Below are positions 25,296-34,129 of a stretch of 64,000 nucleotides of DNA, piece after piece. How positions within the stretch are numbered: position 1 is the stretch's first letter; every line of letters starts with the position of its first letter. The stretch comes from Bacteroidota bacterium (GTDB taxonomy: Bacteria; Bacteroidota; Bacteroidia; Cytophagales; Cytophagaceae): positions 4,894 through 68,893 of the forward strand of contig JAEYZG010000039.1 of the NCBI GenBank assembly GCA_023428135.1, in the 5' to 3' direction. The position numbers were made by a program, and so were the translations under genes. The notes below the pieces were generated by a model that worked only from the letters and a program-made list of their open reading frames with translations, was not told the origin of the DNA and did no database searches.

Positions 25296-27632
25296 TTAAG
25301 CTTCAATGCTGGAAGATTCCTTTATTTTTTGTCTGAGCTTCTTTGTAGCTATCATCATATTTTTTAATGCCAGCTCTGTTTCAGCCCATTTTCTTGTCTT
25401 TAATCCACAGTCAGGATTAACCCAAAGGTTTCTGGCGGGAATCACAGCAAGGGCCTTTTCGAGCAAATGCTCTATTTCCTGAACGCCCGGTACTCTTGGT
25501 GAATGAATATCATAAACCCCGGGACCGATTTCATTCGGATAATTGAAATCAGCAAAAGCATCCAGCAGCTCCATCTGAGACCTTGAAGTTTCTATCGTGA
25601 TCACATCAGCATCCATATCTGCAATGTGTGAAATAATGTCATTGAATTCAGAATAACACATATGTGTATGGATCTGTGTTTCATCGTTTACACCGGATGC
25701 ACTTATTCGGAACGCTTTTACTGCCCAGTTCAGATACTTGTCCCAGTCTGCTTTGTGTAATGGCAGTCCTTCTCTGATGGCCGGTTCATCTATCTGAATG
25801 ATTTTTATACCTGCTTTTTCAAGATCGGTTACTTCGTCTCTTATAGCCAGTGCTATCTGCATTGCTGTTTCAGACCTGGGTTGGTCATCGCGGACAAATG
25901 ACCATTGTAAAATGGTAACAGGGCCTGTGAGCATGCCTTTCATATAATGATTGGTTTTTGATTGAGCATATTGAGACCACTTTACTGTCATAGGTTTGCT
26001 TCTTTCAATATCTCCGTATATGATGGGAGGTTTCACACATCTTGATCCATAACTTTGCACCCAGCCATTTTGAGAGAATACATAACCATCCAGCTGTTCG
26101 CCAAAGTATTCCACCATATCGTTGCGCTCGAATTCACCATGTACCAAAACATCAATACCTATTTCTTCCTGCCATACAACTGAACGATCTATTTCTGATT
26201 TCACTTTTTCCTCATATTCTTCAGGTGACAATGTTCCATTTTTTAGCTTTGCTCTGAGTTGTCTGATCTCGTCAGTCTGTGGAAAAGAACCGATTGTTGT
26301 AGTAGGAAACAAGGGAAGATTTAATGCTTTCTCCTGTTTCTTTTGTCTTATATCGAATGTACTGGCCCTTCTGCTGTGAGCATCGGTAATATTTCTTACT
26401 CTTTCTTTTACTTGCAATTTGTGTATCAGAGGTGAGTTCTTTCTGCTTTCAATAATATCCTTGTTTGGCTTTAAGGCCATTGCAAGCTCTTTAATATCTT
26501 TTATTGATGCCAGCTTTTTTAAAGTTGAAACTTCTTCAATCTTCTGTTTCGCAAAAGCCATCCATTGTTTGATTTCAGCAGTTAAAATAGTGTCATCTTT
26601 TTCATTATCTAAATCGCAAGGAGAGTGTAGTAAAGAGCATGATGGGGCTATCATCACTCTGTCTTCTCCCAATATATTCACAGTCTTTTGAATAAAAGAT
26701 AAAGACTTTTCGAAATCATTGATCCAGATATTTCTGCCATCTACAATCCCAAGGGAAAGACAGGTTTTTGAAAGTATGAAGGACGTCTGCAGGATGTCAT
26801 TAAGTTGTGAAGGACATCTTACCAGATCAATATGCAAGGCATCTATTGGAAGCACCACTGCAAGTCCCAGATTGTCTCCGGTGCAGTCAAAGTAAGTTGC
26901 AACCAAAATTTTCAGATAAGGGAATGTCTTTCTTAGCTGATCGTAAACAAAATGATAGGCTTTCTTTTCTGCATTACTCAGGTCCGTTGTCAGGAATGGC
27001 TCATCCAGCTGAATCCATTGAGCCCCCATTTTCTCAAGCTTTTCAATGATTTCTATATAAACAGGCAGAAGATTTTTGATAAGTTCTATTCTGTGGAATC
27101 CATCTTCTTTCTCTTTTCCCAATAGCAGGTAGGATACAGGGCCGATGATTACGGGTTTGGTTTCTATGCCCAACACTTTAGCTTCCTGGTATTCATTGGT
27201 GATCTTATTGGAAAATAAGCTGAATTTCTGATTTTTATGGAACTCCGGAACGATATAATGATAGTTGGTGTCAAACCATTTGGTCATCTCCATTGCGATG
27301 ATATCTTTTCCATCTTTCTGATAGCCTCTGGCCATTGCAAAATATAAATCACACTCAGTGATGTTTCTATCTTCAGCAATATCATGATAACGTTCAGGGA
27401 TGGCATTTACAATGAGAGACATGTCCAATACCTGATCATAAAAGGAAAAGTCATTAGAAGGGATAAGATCAATCTGTGCATTCTTTTGAAGTGTCCAGTT
27501 GGCTTCTCTGATTTTTTTTCCTGTGAGCAAAAGATTCTGAAGGCTCTCTTTGCCTGACCAGTATTGCTCTGAAGCTTTCTTGAGCTCTCTGAAAGCGCCA
27601 ATTCTCGGGTATCCTAAATTTTGTGTTAGCAT
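25296..27632 (-). CDS. metE: Cobalamin-independent methionine synthase
   Basis: The 778-residue enzyme has the duplicated MetE architecture. The N-terminal half starts LTQNLGYPRIGAFRELKKAS. The C-terminal catalytic half starts at about 430 with FPTTTIGSFPQTDEIRQLR. Zinc ligands are visible in IHTHMCYSEFND (His and Cys) and VNPDCGLKTRKW (Cys), with HGEFERNDMVEYFGEQL for substrate binding. It transfers a methyl group from 5-methyl-tetrahydropteroyl-triglutamate to homocysteine to make methionine. An Lrp/AsnC-type regulator is divergently transcribed 157 bases away and is the likely controller. I see no SAM or cobalamin riboswitch in the short leader. Confidence 0.95.
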   Translation of the reverse strand: MLTQNLGYPRIGAFRELKKASEQYWSGKESLQNLLLTGKKIREANWTLQKNAQIDLIPSNDFSFYDQVLDMSLIVNAIPERYHDIAEDRNITECDLYFAMARGYQKDGKDIIAMEMTKWFDTNYHYIVPEFHKNQKFSLFSNKITNEYQEAKVLGIETKPVIIGPVSYLLLGKEKEDGFHRIELIKNLLPVYIEIIEKLEKMGAQWIQLDEPFLTTDLSNAEKKAYHFVYDQLRKTFPYLKILVATYFDCTGDNLGLAVVLPIDALHIDLVRCPSQLNDILQTSFILSKTCLSLGIVDGRNIWINDFEKSLSFIQKTVNILGEDRVMIAPSCSLLHSPCDLDNEKDDTILTAEIKQWMAFAKQKIEEVSTLKKLASIKDIKELAMALKPNKDIIESRKNSPLIHKLQVKERVRNITDAHSRRASTFDIRQKKQEKALNLPLFPTTTIGSFPQTDEIRQLRAKLKNGTLSPEEYEEKVKSEIDRSVVWQEEIGIDVLVHGEFERNDMVEYFGEQLDGYVFSQNGWVQSYGSRCVKPPIIYGDIERSKPMTVKWSQYAQSKTNHYMKGMLTGPVTILQWSFVRDDQPRSETAMQIALAIRDEVTDLEKAGIKIIQIDEPAIREGLPLHKADWDKYLNWAVKAFRISASGVNDETQIHTHMCYSEFNDIISHIADMDADVITIETSRSQMELLDAFADFNYPNEIGPGVYDIHSPRVPGVQEIEHLLEKALAVIPARNLWVNPDCGLKTRKWAETELALKNMMIATKKLRQKIKESSSIEA

Positions 27633-27658
27633 AGTTGTTTGTAGATTTAAATTCTTTA

Positions 27659-27666
27659 CAAATCTA
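27659..27666 (-). promoter_or_regulatory. Possible -7 element of metE
   Basis: The minus strand reads TAGATTTG here, fitting TAnnTTTG, and would place the start of transcription about 20 bases before the metE ATG. A near-palindromic AGATCTACC/AGATTT region lies next to it and could be a binding site for the neighbouring Lrp-type regulator. No clear -33 element is seen. Confidence 0.4.
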
Positions 27667-27789
27667 TATTGGTAGATCTTAATACTGTAATTTTGCTTAA
27701 AAATTGAAAATAATATCTATAAATTTTTGTTTTGTAGAATAAAAATCTGTTTTTGATGTTCAAAAGGTTCTTAAAAAGAAAATTTATCT

Positions 27790-28251
27790 ATGACGGAATT
27801 AGATGATTTGGATATCAGACTATTGAAGTTGCTTCAAAAAGATTCAACACTCACTACAAAAGAGCTGGCCAATAAGCTTAACCTTACGCCAACACCTGTT
27901 CATGAACGTATCAAAAGACTGGAGCGTGATGGATATGTTAGAAAATACGTGGCTCTATTGGATAACCAAAAGTTGGATAAAGGGCTGGTTGTCTTTTGTA
28001 ATGTCACCTTGAAGCAGCATGAAAAAGGTATAGGGAAGAAGTTTGTAAATGATATTGTGTCCTTAAAGGAAGTGACAGAGTGTTATAATGTCTCAGGACA
28101 ATATGATTTTATGTTAAAGGTGATGGTTAAGGACATGCCGGAATATCAGAATTTCATCATGAATAAACTGGCTTCCATAGAGAATATAGGAAGTACTCAT
28201 AGTGTATTCGTGATGGGAGAGATTAAGAATTCTACGGAATTGCCGATATAG
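27790..28251 (+). CDS. Lrp/AsnC family transcriptional regulator
   Basis: A 153-residue regulator. The N-terminal winged HTH (about 1-60) has LDDLDIRLLKLLQKDSTLTT and LANKLNLTPTPVHERIKRLE. The C-terminal RAM ligand-sensing domain follows (CYNVSGQYDFMLKVMVKDMP). It is complete and divergent from metE, with a shared 157-base promoter region. Such regulators commonly sense an amino acid; control of metE and autoregulation are inferred from position. Confidence 0.9.
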   Translation: MTELDDLDIRLLKLLQKDSTLTTKELANKLNLTPTPVHERIKRLERDGYVRKYVALLDNQKLDKGLVVFCNVTLKQHEKGIGKKFVNDIVSLKEVTECYNVSGQYDFMLKVMVKDMPEYQNFIMNKLASIENIGSTHSVFVMGEIKNSTELPI

Positions 28252-28383
28252 TGATGCATTCATTGTTCCTGAAAGCCCTGTCAAAGACTGAAGGTTATCA
28301 TTTTTTTCAGGATATTTTTTTAATCACTCAATCAATAAATTCCATTTCGGATATATTTTTTTCTGTAAAAAACTCTGTGGAAA

Positions 28384-28415
28384 TTTGCGTAAGCATTTAC
28401 TTACGTATATCTTTG
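28384..28415 (+). promoter_or_regulatory. ArsR-gene promoter with an operator palindrome in the spacer
   Basis: TTTG (28384-28387) and TATCTTTG (28408-28415) are spaced by 20 bases, matching the Bacteroidota promoter. The perfect palindrome CGTAAGCATTTACTTACG (28388-28405) fills the spacer between the two elements. A repressor bound there would block RNA polymerase. The next gene encodes an ArsR-type repressor, so autoregulation is likely. Confidence 0.65.
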
Positions 28416-28434
28416 TCTAAGAAAATTTACAATA

Positions 28435-28785
28435 ATGACTGTAGAAGCCAGAAGAGATGTTTTTCAGGCAATTGCTGATCCTACCAGACGGCAGATCATT
28501 GGTTTGCTTTCTAAGCAGCCAATGAATCTCAATGCCATTGCTGAGAACTTTGATATAAGTCGACCAGCTATTTCCCAACAAATCAAAATTCTGGAAGAAT
28601 GCGGATTGGTAAATATTCGGCAGCAAGGGCGGGAGCGGTATTGCGAGGCCCGGCTTGATAAGCTGAGCGAAGTATCGAGTTGGGTTGACCAGTATAAAGC
28701 GTTCTGGACAAACCAATTTAAATCATTAGATCATTTCCTGGAAGATTTACAAACTAAAAAGAAAAAAAGTGGAAGAAAGAAATAA
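28435..28785 (+). CDS. ArsR-family transcriptional repressor
   Basis: A 116-residue winged-helix protein: RRDVFQAIADPTRRQIIGLL, then LNAIAENFDISRPAISQQIK as the recognition helix, and a wing VNIRQQGRERYCEARLDKLS. There is no CxC metal motif in the DNA-binding helix. With the AHSA1 gene directly after it, it belongs to the non-metal ArsR/SRPBCC pairing common in bacteria. The following AHSA1 gene starts at a GTG overlapping its end by 17 bases, so they form one operon under the promoter at 28384-28415. Confidence 0.85.
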   Translation: MTVEARRDVFQAIADPTRRQIIGLLSKQPMNLNAIAENFDISRPAISQQIKILEECGLVNIRQQGRERYCEARLDKLSEVSSWVDQYKAFWTNQFKSLDHFLEDLQTKKKKSGRKK

Positions 28786-29260
28786 CGCAACAGCAGATCG
28801 TGAAGTATATCTGACTTATACATTTAATGCACTCAGGGAAATGGTCTTTAAAGCCTGGACCGATCCAAAACAACTGATCAAATGGTTTGCACCGCATAAC
28901 TGTACTATTGTTTATAAAAAACTGGATATAAGAAAAGGAGGGGCATATCTTTCTTGTATTAATAATCCTCAATATGGAGACTGCTGGTGTAAAGGTGTTT
29001 ATAAGGAAGTTATTTTCCCTGAACGCATTGAATTTACCATGGTAGTGTCAGATAAAGATGGAAATACTGTTGATCCTGTAAAGGCAGGAATGGATCCTGA
29101 CTGGCCGATAGAAACACTGGTTTCCATTACCTTTTCTGAAGTTAATGGTCAAACGACTATTGAACTTAGACAAACAGTTTCGCAAAAACTGGCAACAAAA
29201 ACCGGAGCTTATCCAAGCTGGATACAAATGCTGGAAAGATTGGCAGAGGAGAGCAGGTAA
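28769..29260 (+). CDS. SRPBCC/AHSA1-domain protein
   Basis: The GTG start at 28769 overlaps the ArsR gene. The 163-residue protein has the AHSA1 opening VYLTYTFNALREMVFKAWTD, then PKQLIKWFAPHNCTIVYKKL, and ends GAYPSWIQMLERLAEESR. SRPBCC folds hold a hydrophobic ligand pocket. The paired ArsR regulator suggests it is made in response to a small molecule. Two more members occur in this window (36259 and 58207). Its role is unknown. Confidence 0.8.
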   Translation: MEERNNATADREVYLTYTFNALREMVFKAWTDPKQLIKWFAPHNCTIVYKKLDIRKGGAYLSCINNPQYGDCWCKGVYKEVIFPERIEFTMVVSDKDGNTVDPVKAGMDPDWPIETLVSITFSEVNGQTTIELRQTVSQKLATKTGAYPSWIQMLERLAEESR

Positions 29261-29267
29261 TAAAATT

Positions 29268-30173
29268 ATGAAAAGAACTATAGTGAAACACCAGGCTATA
29301 TATGTTATAGGGGCAGTTTTAATTTTAATCAGCTGCAATGTCAAGAAAAAGGAAATGATAGAGAATACTTCTTTAGTGGCTATCAAAGCTGATAGCATGA
29401 GTCCCAAGACCGGTTATTCTGATGTAAATGGTTTGAAGATGTATTATGAAATTTATGGGGAAGGAGAACCACTTGTATTGATTCACGGAGGAGGTTCAAC
29501 TATCCAAACCTCTTTTGGACGAATAATTCCGGAGCTTTCAAAGCACAGACAAGTAATCGGTGTTGAATTGCAGGCTCATGGAAGGACAAGCGACAGAAAT
29601 GCTGATCTGACATTTGAACAAGATGCAGATGATGTTGCTATGCTTTTGAAAAATTTAGATGTAGCTAAGGCGGATTTTCTGGGGTTCAGTAATGGCGGGA
29701 TGACAACTTTACAAATAGCGATGAGGCATCCACAATTCGTAGGCAAATTAATTGTTGGGTCTGCATTATATAAAAGAAGTGGAGCATCACCTGAATTCTG
29801 GGAGTTTATGAAGAAAGCTACAATAGACTATATGCCTCCGCAATATAAGGATGCCTATATAAAAGTATCTTCTCACCCTCAAGGCTTACAAAATATGCAT
29901 GATAAATGCGCCAAAAGAATGGCTGACTTTAAAGACTGGAAAGAGGAGCAGCTTAGATCCATTAAGGCAAAGACATTACTGATAGTAGGTGATGCTGACG
30001 TGATGACACCGGAGCATGCTGTTGAGATGTATAGGCTTATTCCCAATTGTCAACTTGCAATTATACCTGGTGGGCATGGGGAATATATTGGAGAAATTAC
30101 AACTGTGTCCAATCAGGAGAGTCGGCAACCATTGGCAATTCCACTGATTGAGGAGTTTTTAGATAAAAAATAA
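29268..30173 (+). CDS. Alpha/beta hydrolase lipoprotein
   Basis: I start at ATG 29268, eight bases after the AHSA1 stop, because it gives a lipoprotein signal (VIGAVLILISCNVKKKE, Cys at about 23); the frame extends upstream inside the previous gene. The 301-residue protein has the oxyanion motif LVLIHGGG, the nucleophile elbow GFSNGG (Ser), an acid in GDADVMTPEH and the catalytic His in GGHGEY. It is the third gene of the ArsR operon. The substrate is unknown; it probably acts in the periplasm or at a membrane. Confidence 0.8.
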   Translation: MKRTIVKHQAIYVIGAVLILISCNVKKKEMIENTSLVAIKADSMSPKTGYSDVNGLKMYYEIYGEGEPLVLIHGGGSTIQTSFGRIIPELSKHRQVIGVELQAHGRTSDRNADLTFEQDADDVAMLLKNLDVAKADFLGFSNGGMTTLQIAMRHPQFVGKLIVGSALYKRSGASPEFWEFMKKATIDYMPPQYKDAYIKVSSHPQGLQNMHDKCAKRMADFKDWKEEQLRSIKAKTLLIVGDADVMTPEHAVEMYRLIPNCQLAIIPGGHGEYIGEITTVSNQESRQPLAIPLIEEFLDKK

Positions 30174-30324
30174 TAGATTTCAATAGTAGACAATTTTCTG
30201 GTTTAGGTTGCTGGTTTAGGTTGATAAGAAGGCATTTGCTTGTTTGTTCTTTACCCTGGTTGCATCTAAAAGCATAAATTTCAGTGTAGAGGTAAGGGGA
30301 TAGATAAGTTAATTAAATTATCAT

Positions 30325-30332
30325 TACCTTTG
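30325..30332 (+). promoter_or_regulatory. Possible -7 element for the S4-domain gene
   Basis: TACCTTTG matches TAnnTTTG 20 bases before the start of the S4 gene. The -33 region is AT-rich without a clear TTTG. Confidence 0.4.
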
Positions 30333-30352
30333 ATATTGATTAATAAAAAAAT

Positions 30353-30571
30353 ATGAATGAATTTGAATTAGAAGGATACGAGTTTATAGAATTAAATAAG
30401 CTTTTAAAGATAACAGGTCTTGTAGGTACAGGTGGAGAAGCGAATACTTTTATTGTAAATGGCGAGGTGATGGTAAACGGTGCAGTTGAAATTCAGAAAA
30501 GAAAAAAAATAAGAGATGGGGATGTTGTAGAATTTCAGGGGCAACAAGTGAAAATAACAAAGGCTTATTAA
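30353..30571 (+). CDS. S4-domain RNA-binding protein (YbcJ-like)
   Basis: A 72-residue single S4 domain: YEFIELNKLLKITGLVGTGG, then EANTFIVNGEVMVNGAVEIQ and KRKKIRDGDVVEFQGQQVKI. The length and the GTGGEA segment match the YbcJ/YaaA-like small S4 family. It should bind structured RNA, possibly rRNA; no partner gene is adjacent. A long hairpin terminator follows immediately. Confidence 0.85.
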   Translation: MNEFELEGYEFIELNKLLKITGLVGTGGEANTFIVNGEVMVNGAVEIQKRKKIRDGDVVEFQGQQVKITKAY

Positions 30572-30577
30572 TTTTGA

Positions 30578-30634
30578 CTAAAAGTAAAAAGGGCAGAGGA
30601 TGAAAGTCTTCTGCCCTTTTACTTTTAGATTTTT
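30578..30634. terminator. Long bidirectional terminator hairpin
   Basis: An arm beginning CTAAAAGTAAAAAGGGCAGA (30578) pairs with TCTGCCCTTTTACTTTTAG ending at 30628, with a small internal bulge and loop, then ATTTTTT. It sits between the S4 gene and the convergent ammonium transporter gene and can serve both. Confidence 0.85.
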
Positions 30635-30663
30635 TAATCTACAGTGATACGGTTGTCGAAGTT

Positions 30664-32037
30664 TTATGAATGTTCCAAGTCATTCTTTACCCAGGATAAA
30701 TAACCTTCTCCGTGCTGACTTGAATCCAGACCTGCTTTTTCGTCATCTTCGGTTACTCTCAGTGGGGAAATCCAGTTGGTGAACATAAGCAGAAGGTAAG
30801 ATCCTCCAAAGGCGAATACGGAAACGCCAATTAGTGCAGCTAAATGATGAAGGAATAGTTTTGTTTCTCCAAAGAACAGACCATTGTCACCATCAGGTAT
30901 AATAGGGTTTACTGCGCTGGTGGCAAATACACCGGTTAAAATCATTCCAACCATTCCACCGACACCATGGCATGGAAATACATCCAAAGTGTCGTCAACT
31001 GTCGTTTTGCTGGTTCTCCAGTCTACCAGTTTATTGGATATAAGACTAGCGATAACGCCTATGAAGATAGAGTGTGGAACTGTAACAAATCCTGCAGCAG
31101 GAGTAATAGCTACCAGTCCAACCACTGCACCGATGCACATTCCCAGGGCACTTGGTTTTTTACCTTTTACAGTGTCAAAGAAAATCCATGCAAGAGCAGC
31201 AGCAGCAGAGGCCCCTGTGGTGGTCATCGCGGCAGAGACTGCTAGTTGATTAGCACCAAGTGCAGATCCGGCGTTAAATCCAACCCAACCAAACCATAAC
31301 AAGCCTGTTCCAAGCATCACCAAAGGAATATTGGCAGGGTTATGTTCTGCTTCTTTTCTCTGATGCAGATAAAGAGCAGAAGCCAGAGCTGCCCAGCCTG
31401 CAGACATATGCACCACTGTTCCTCCGGCAAAATCCAGAACGCCAAGGCTGAATAAAATTCCTTCAGGATGCCATGTCCAGTGGGCAAGAGGAGCATAAAT
31501 GAAAATGAAAAACAGACATATAAACAGGATGTAGGAGGTGAAGCGGATACGTTCGGCAAAAGCTCCTGTAATTAAGGCAGGTGTAATGATAGCAAACTTT
31601 AACTGGTAAAGAGCAAATAAAAGAAGCGGAACAGTAGGTGCATTTACCCAGGGTTTCCCTTCTGCCACTCCATTAAAAAAGAAATAGGTCAAAGGGTTTC
31701 CAATCCATCCGTCATAGCTTTCTCCGAAAGCAAGGCTAAATCCCATAACAATCCATAGGACGGATATGACAGCCATACAAATGAAGCTTTGTAGCATGGT
31801 AGATACTACGTTTTTAGGGTTTACCATGCCCCCGTAAAAAAAGGCTAATCCAGGCGTCATTAACAGAACCAGCGCTGTCGCTGTGAGCATCCAGGCTGTG
31901 TCTCCGGCACTTAGCTGGTCTTTGTACTTCGTCCAATAGTCAATTGTATTTACACTTGGAACACCTGTTATTAATAAAGTAATTAAGGCAATGCCAATTA
32001 AAACGATAAATGGAATAATTGATAATTTTCTGGTCAT
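30664..32037 (-). CDS. amt: Ammonium transporter (Amt/MEP/Rh)
   Basis: The 457-residue protein has an N-terminal helix or signal and eleven Amt helices. Marker segments are DTAWMLTATALVLLMTPGLA, FYGGMVNPKNVV, the pore His in GGTVVHMSAGWAALASALYL, and the second pore His in PCHGVGGMVGMILTGVFA. Pore His residues are intact, so it should carry ammonium/ammonia. It has no P-II gene beside it, unlike the second Amt at 42088. The leader region upstream lies in the 690-base gap. Confidence 0.95.
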   Translation of the reverse strand: MTRKLSIIPFIVLIGIALITLLITGVPSVNTIDYWTKYKDQLSAGDTAWMLTATALVLLMTPGLAFFYGGMVNPKNVVSTMLQSFICMAVISVLWIVMGFSLAFGESYDGWIGNPLTYFFFNGVAEGKPWVNAPTVPLLLFALYQLKFAIITPALITGAFAERIRFTSYILFICLFFIFIYAPLAHWTWHPEGILFSLGVLDFAGGTVVHMSAGWAALASALYLHQRKEAEHNPANIPLVMLGTGLLWFGWVGFNAGSALGANQLAVSAAMTTTGASAAAALAWIFFDTVKGKKPSALGMCIGAVVGLVAITPAAGFVTVPHSIFIGVIASLISNKLVDWRTSKTTVDDTLDVFPCHGVGGMVGMILTGVFATSAVNPIIPDGDNGLFFGETKLFLHHLAALIGVSVFAFGGSYLLLMFTNWISPLRVTEDDEKAGLDSSQHGEGYLSWVKNDLEHS

Positions 32038-32229
32038 TTGGTTAATTTTTTGAGTTACCTGGTTAGGTTTCGTAAAAAACGGATCAAATGTAGGGAAAAA
32101 TACGGTGTATTTATAGGGGAATAACCGGTAATTTCTTACAAGTTGGCCACAATTTTAAGTTAAAGTTTTTTAGATAACTTTTGTTTAAAATTAATATGGA
32201 TCATTTACAGTACTTTTGAAAAAAAAGTT

Positions 32230-32541
32230 TACCTTTGCAGGGCTAATCCCCTAATTTTTTGAAAGGAGGATAATATGTTACAAGTCTTATTCTACATATC
32301 ACCCATTCAACTGACAGCTTAGTTTTAAGCTCAGGACACCACTTTATTATTATTAATATTAGAATCAAAAATAGTTAGTGTTAAGGTATCATATTCTCTG
32401 TATGGTTTAGTTACACTTTGTTATGATTTTACTGAAGCATTAATATCGTTTTTTACCGGTATTTAGTACTGTTTTAGTCCTGATTTCCTTACCTGCTAAG
32501 CTATTTCCAGATATTTTCCTTCGGGAAGGGTGGTATTTTTT
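32230..32541 (+). ncRNA. Candidate non-coding transcript or leader RNA
   Basis: TACCTTTG at 32230-32237 fits the -7 element. About 300 bases later a hairpin (ATATTTTCCTTC, GG, GAAGGGTGGTAT, 32511-32536, with one mismatch and G-T pairs) ends in TTTTTT. No long coding frame lies between. A 15-codon ORF at 32275-32322 (MLQVLFYISPIQLTA) has an unusually perfect Shine-Dalgarno sequence AAAGGAGG, rare in this phylum. An AGCTTA/TAAGCT hairpin follows at about 32318. It could be an sRNA or a short leader-peptide transcript. I see no match to tmRNA, 6S or RNase P. Confidence 0.35.
32511..32541 (+). terminator. Intrinsic terminator in the amt-rtcB gap
   Basis: A stem of about 11 pairs with a GG tip (CCTTC-GG-GAAGG core) is followed by TTTTTT. 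It points in the plus direction, where no gene precedes it, so it marks the end of the candidate transcript starting near 32244. Confidence 0.6.
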
Positions 32542-32627
32542 GTGTCTTCTGAATTTATAATTTCAGAATTGTTCAATGATTAATTGTTCTTAAATCCAAA
32601 GTTTTATGTTGGTGTCTAATCCTTTTT

Positions 32628-32681
32628 CTGATATGGTCTCAGAGACCTCAGTATATCAGGTCCTTTGTGCAGACAAGGGCC
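32628..32681 (+). promoter_or_regulatory. Nested palindromes in the rtcB leader
   Basis: CTGATAT (32628) and ATATCAG (ending 32659) enclose the perfect palindrome GGTCTC-A-GAGACC (32635-32647). A second imperfect hairpin GGTCCTTTGT/ACAAGGGCC follows at about 32659-32681. They sit 45-95 bases before rtcB and could be an operator or an RNA structure controlling the repair operon. Confidence 0.4.
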
Positions 32682-32724
32682 ATATAAATTTTTATTTCAA
32701 ATTAAATAATAAGTCCATACCCAT

Positions 32725-34128
32725 ATGGGAAGACAAACTATTAAAACGAAAGACCTTACAAAAATAGGTTATCATAACGATGTATCCCGCAGTGTAGCAA
32801 TCTCTGCAGTGATGCGTCATTTTAAACATTTTGCCAAAGATGAAATATTGCAAATGCTGTCTCTTGTAAAAGATAACCCATCTGGATACTTAGACGATGA
32901 GAAGTTGGGGCCATTAGCAAACACATTTGTTACAAAGGTAAAAGCAAAGTCATTTGAATCTTATGATTTGCTTGAAAAACCTTCATTATATAAAGTTTTT
33001 GGAGGAAAAGATATTGATGGAAATGCCAAGAGGCAGATGGAGCTTGCCATGCGTTTGCCCATAGCCCTTCAAGGTGCTCTGATGCCTGATGCTCATACAG
33101 GATATGGCTTACCGGTAGGTGGTGTATTGGCCGCAGATAATGCGGTCATTCCATATGCAGTGGGAGTTGATATAGGCTGCAGAATGGCTCTGTCCGTATT
33201 TGATCTTTCTGAAAAATACCTTCAAATGAATGCTTACCATTTAAAGAAGGCATTGAGCGAGTATACTCATTTCGGTATGGATGGAGGCCTTGCTTTTGCT
33301 CAGGAACATGAAATTCTTGACAGAAAGGAATTTCAAAATACCGATTTGCTTAAAAAGCTTCATGGGAAAGCTGTGAAGCAGCTTGGCTCTTCTGGTGGTG
33401 GAAATCATTTCGTTGAGTTTGGTTTGTTAGAGCTGTTTGCAGATAATATATTGAATCTTCCTGCAGGAAGATATCTTGCGATTCTTTCTCATTCAGGCTC
33501 ACGTGGCTTTGGAGCTGAGGTAGCAAAGCATTATATGAAAATTGCAATGGACACTTGTAAACTGCCAAAAGAAGCTCAGCATTTGGCCTGGTTGTCGCTT
33601 GATAGTTCCGCAGGCCAGGAATATTGGGAAAGTATGAATCTGGCAGGAGATTATGCAAGTGCATGTCATGATCGCATTCATTACAACCTGGCTAAAGCAA
33701 TCGGAGAAAAACCGATAGCAAGGGTTGAAAACCATCACAACTTTGCCTGGGAAGAATGGCACAATGACAAAAATGTAATAGTTCACAGAAAAGGTGCGAC
33801 TCCTGCAAGTAAAGGTGAATTGGGTATTATTCCCGGTAATATGATTTCGCCTGGTTTTCTTGTTGTTGGTAAAGGTAGTAGCGATTCTCTGAATTCAGCA
33901 TCGCATGGTGCAGGTAGAAGGCTATCAAGGGGTGGGGCCCGTGAAACCTTTACCATGTCAGCATTGAAGAAGCAGCTTTCTACAGCAGGAGTAACTCTTG
34001 TCGGAGGTACAGTGGAAGAAACACCTCAGGCATATAAAGACATCGAAAAAGTAATGGCTGCTCAGCAATCACTTGTTGATGTTCATGGAAAGTTTTTTCC
34101 AAAAATTGTGAGAATGAATAAGGAATAG
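32725..34128 (+). CDS. rtcB: RNA ligase RtcB (RtcB2-type, linked to PrfH)
   Basis: The 467-residue ligase carries the family's manganese-binding motifs: AVGVDIGCRMALS, GGGNHFVEFG, LSHSGSRGFG and RVENHHNFAWEE. The guanylated histidine lies in SASHGAGRRLSR (His394). RtcB joins RNA 2',3'-cyclic phosphate or 3'-phosphate ends to 5'-OH ends using GTP and Mn2+. The next gene, prfH, starts two bases later, so they are certainly co-transcribed. PrfH-linked RtcB proteins (RtcB2) have been reported to re-seal 16S rRNA cut in the decoding centre by nucleases such as colicin E3. The same role here is inferred from linkage. No RtcA, RtcR or archease is seen. Confidence 0.92.
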   Translation: MGRQTIKTKDLTKIGYHNDVSRSVAISAVMRHFKHFAKDEILQMLSLVKDNPSGYLDDEKLGPLANTFVTKVKAKSFESYDLLEKPSLYKVFGGKDIDGNAKRQMELAMRLPIALQGALMPDAHTGYGLPVGGVLAADNAVIPYAVGVDIGCRMALSVFDLSEKYLQMNAYHLKKALSEYTHFGMDGGLAFAQEHEILDRKEFQNTDLLKKLHGKAVKQLGSSGGGNHFVEFGLLELFADNILNLPAGRYLAILSHSGSRGFGAEVAKHYMKIAMDTCKLPKEAQHLAWLSLDSSAGQEYWESMNLAGDYASACHDRIHYNLAKAIGEKPIARVENHHNFAWEEWHNDKNVIVHRKGATPASKGELGIIPGNMISPGFLVVGKGSSDSLNSASHGAGRRLSRGGARETFTMSALKKQLSTAGVTLVGGTVEETPQAYKDIEKVMAAQQSLVDVHGKFFPKIVRMNKE

Positions 34129-34129
34129 G

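Noticed and set aside
25128..27632. SAM or cobalamin riboswitch for metE
   Set aside because: The metE leader on the minus strand is about 20 bases from the likely start of transcription to the ATG, too short for either riboswitch, and no conserved core is visible.
32244..32541. tmRNA, 6S RNA or RNase P RNA in the amt-rtcB gap
   Set aside because: No tRNA-like ends, no resume frame, no RNase P core and no long 6S-type duplex could be seen.
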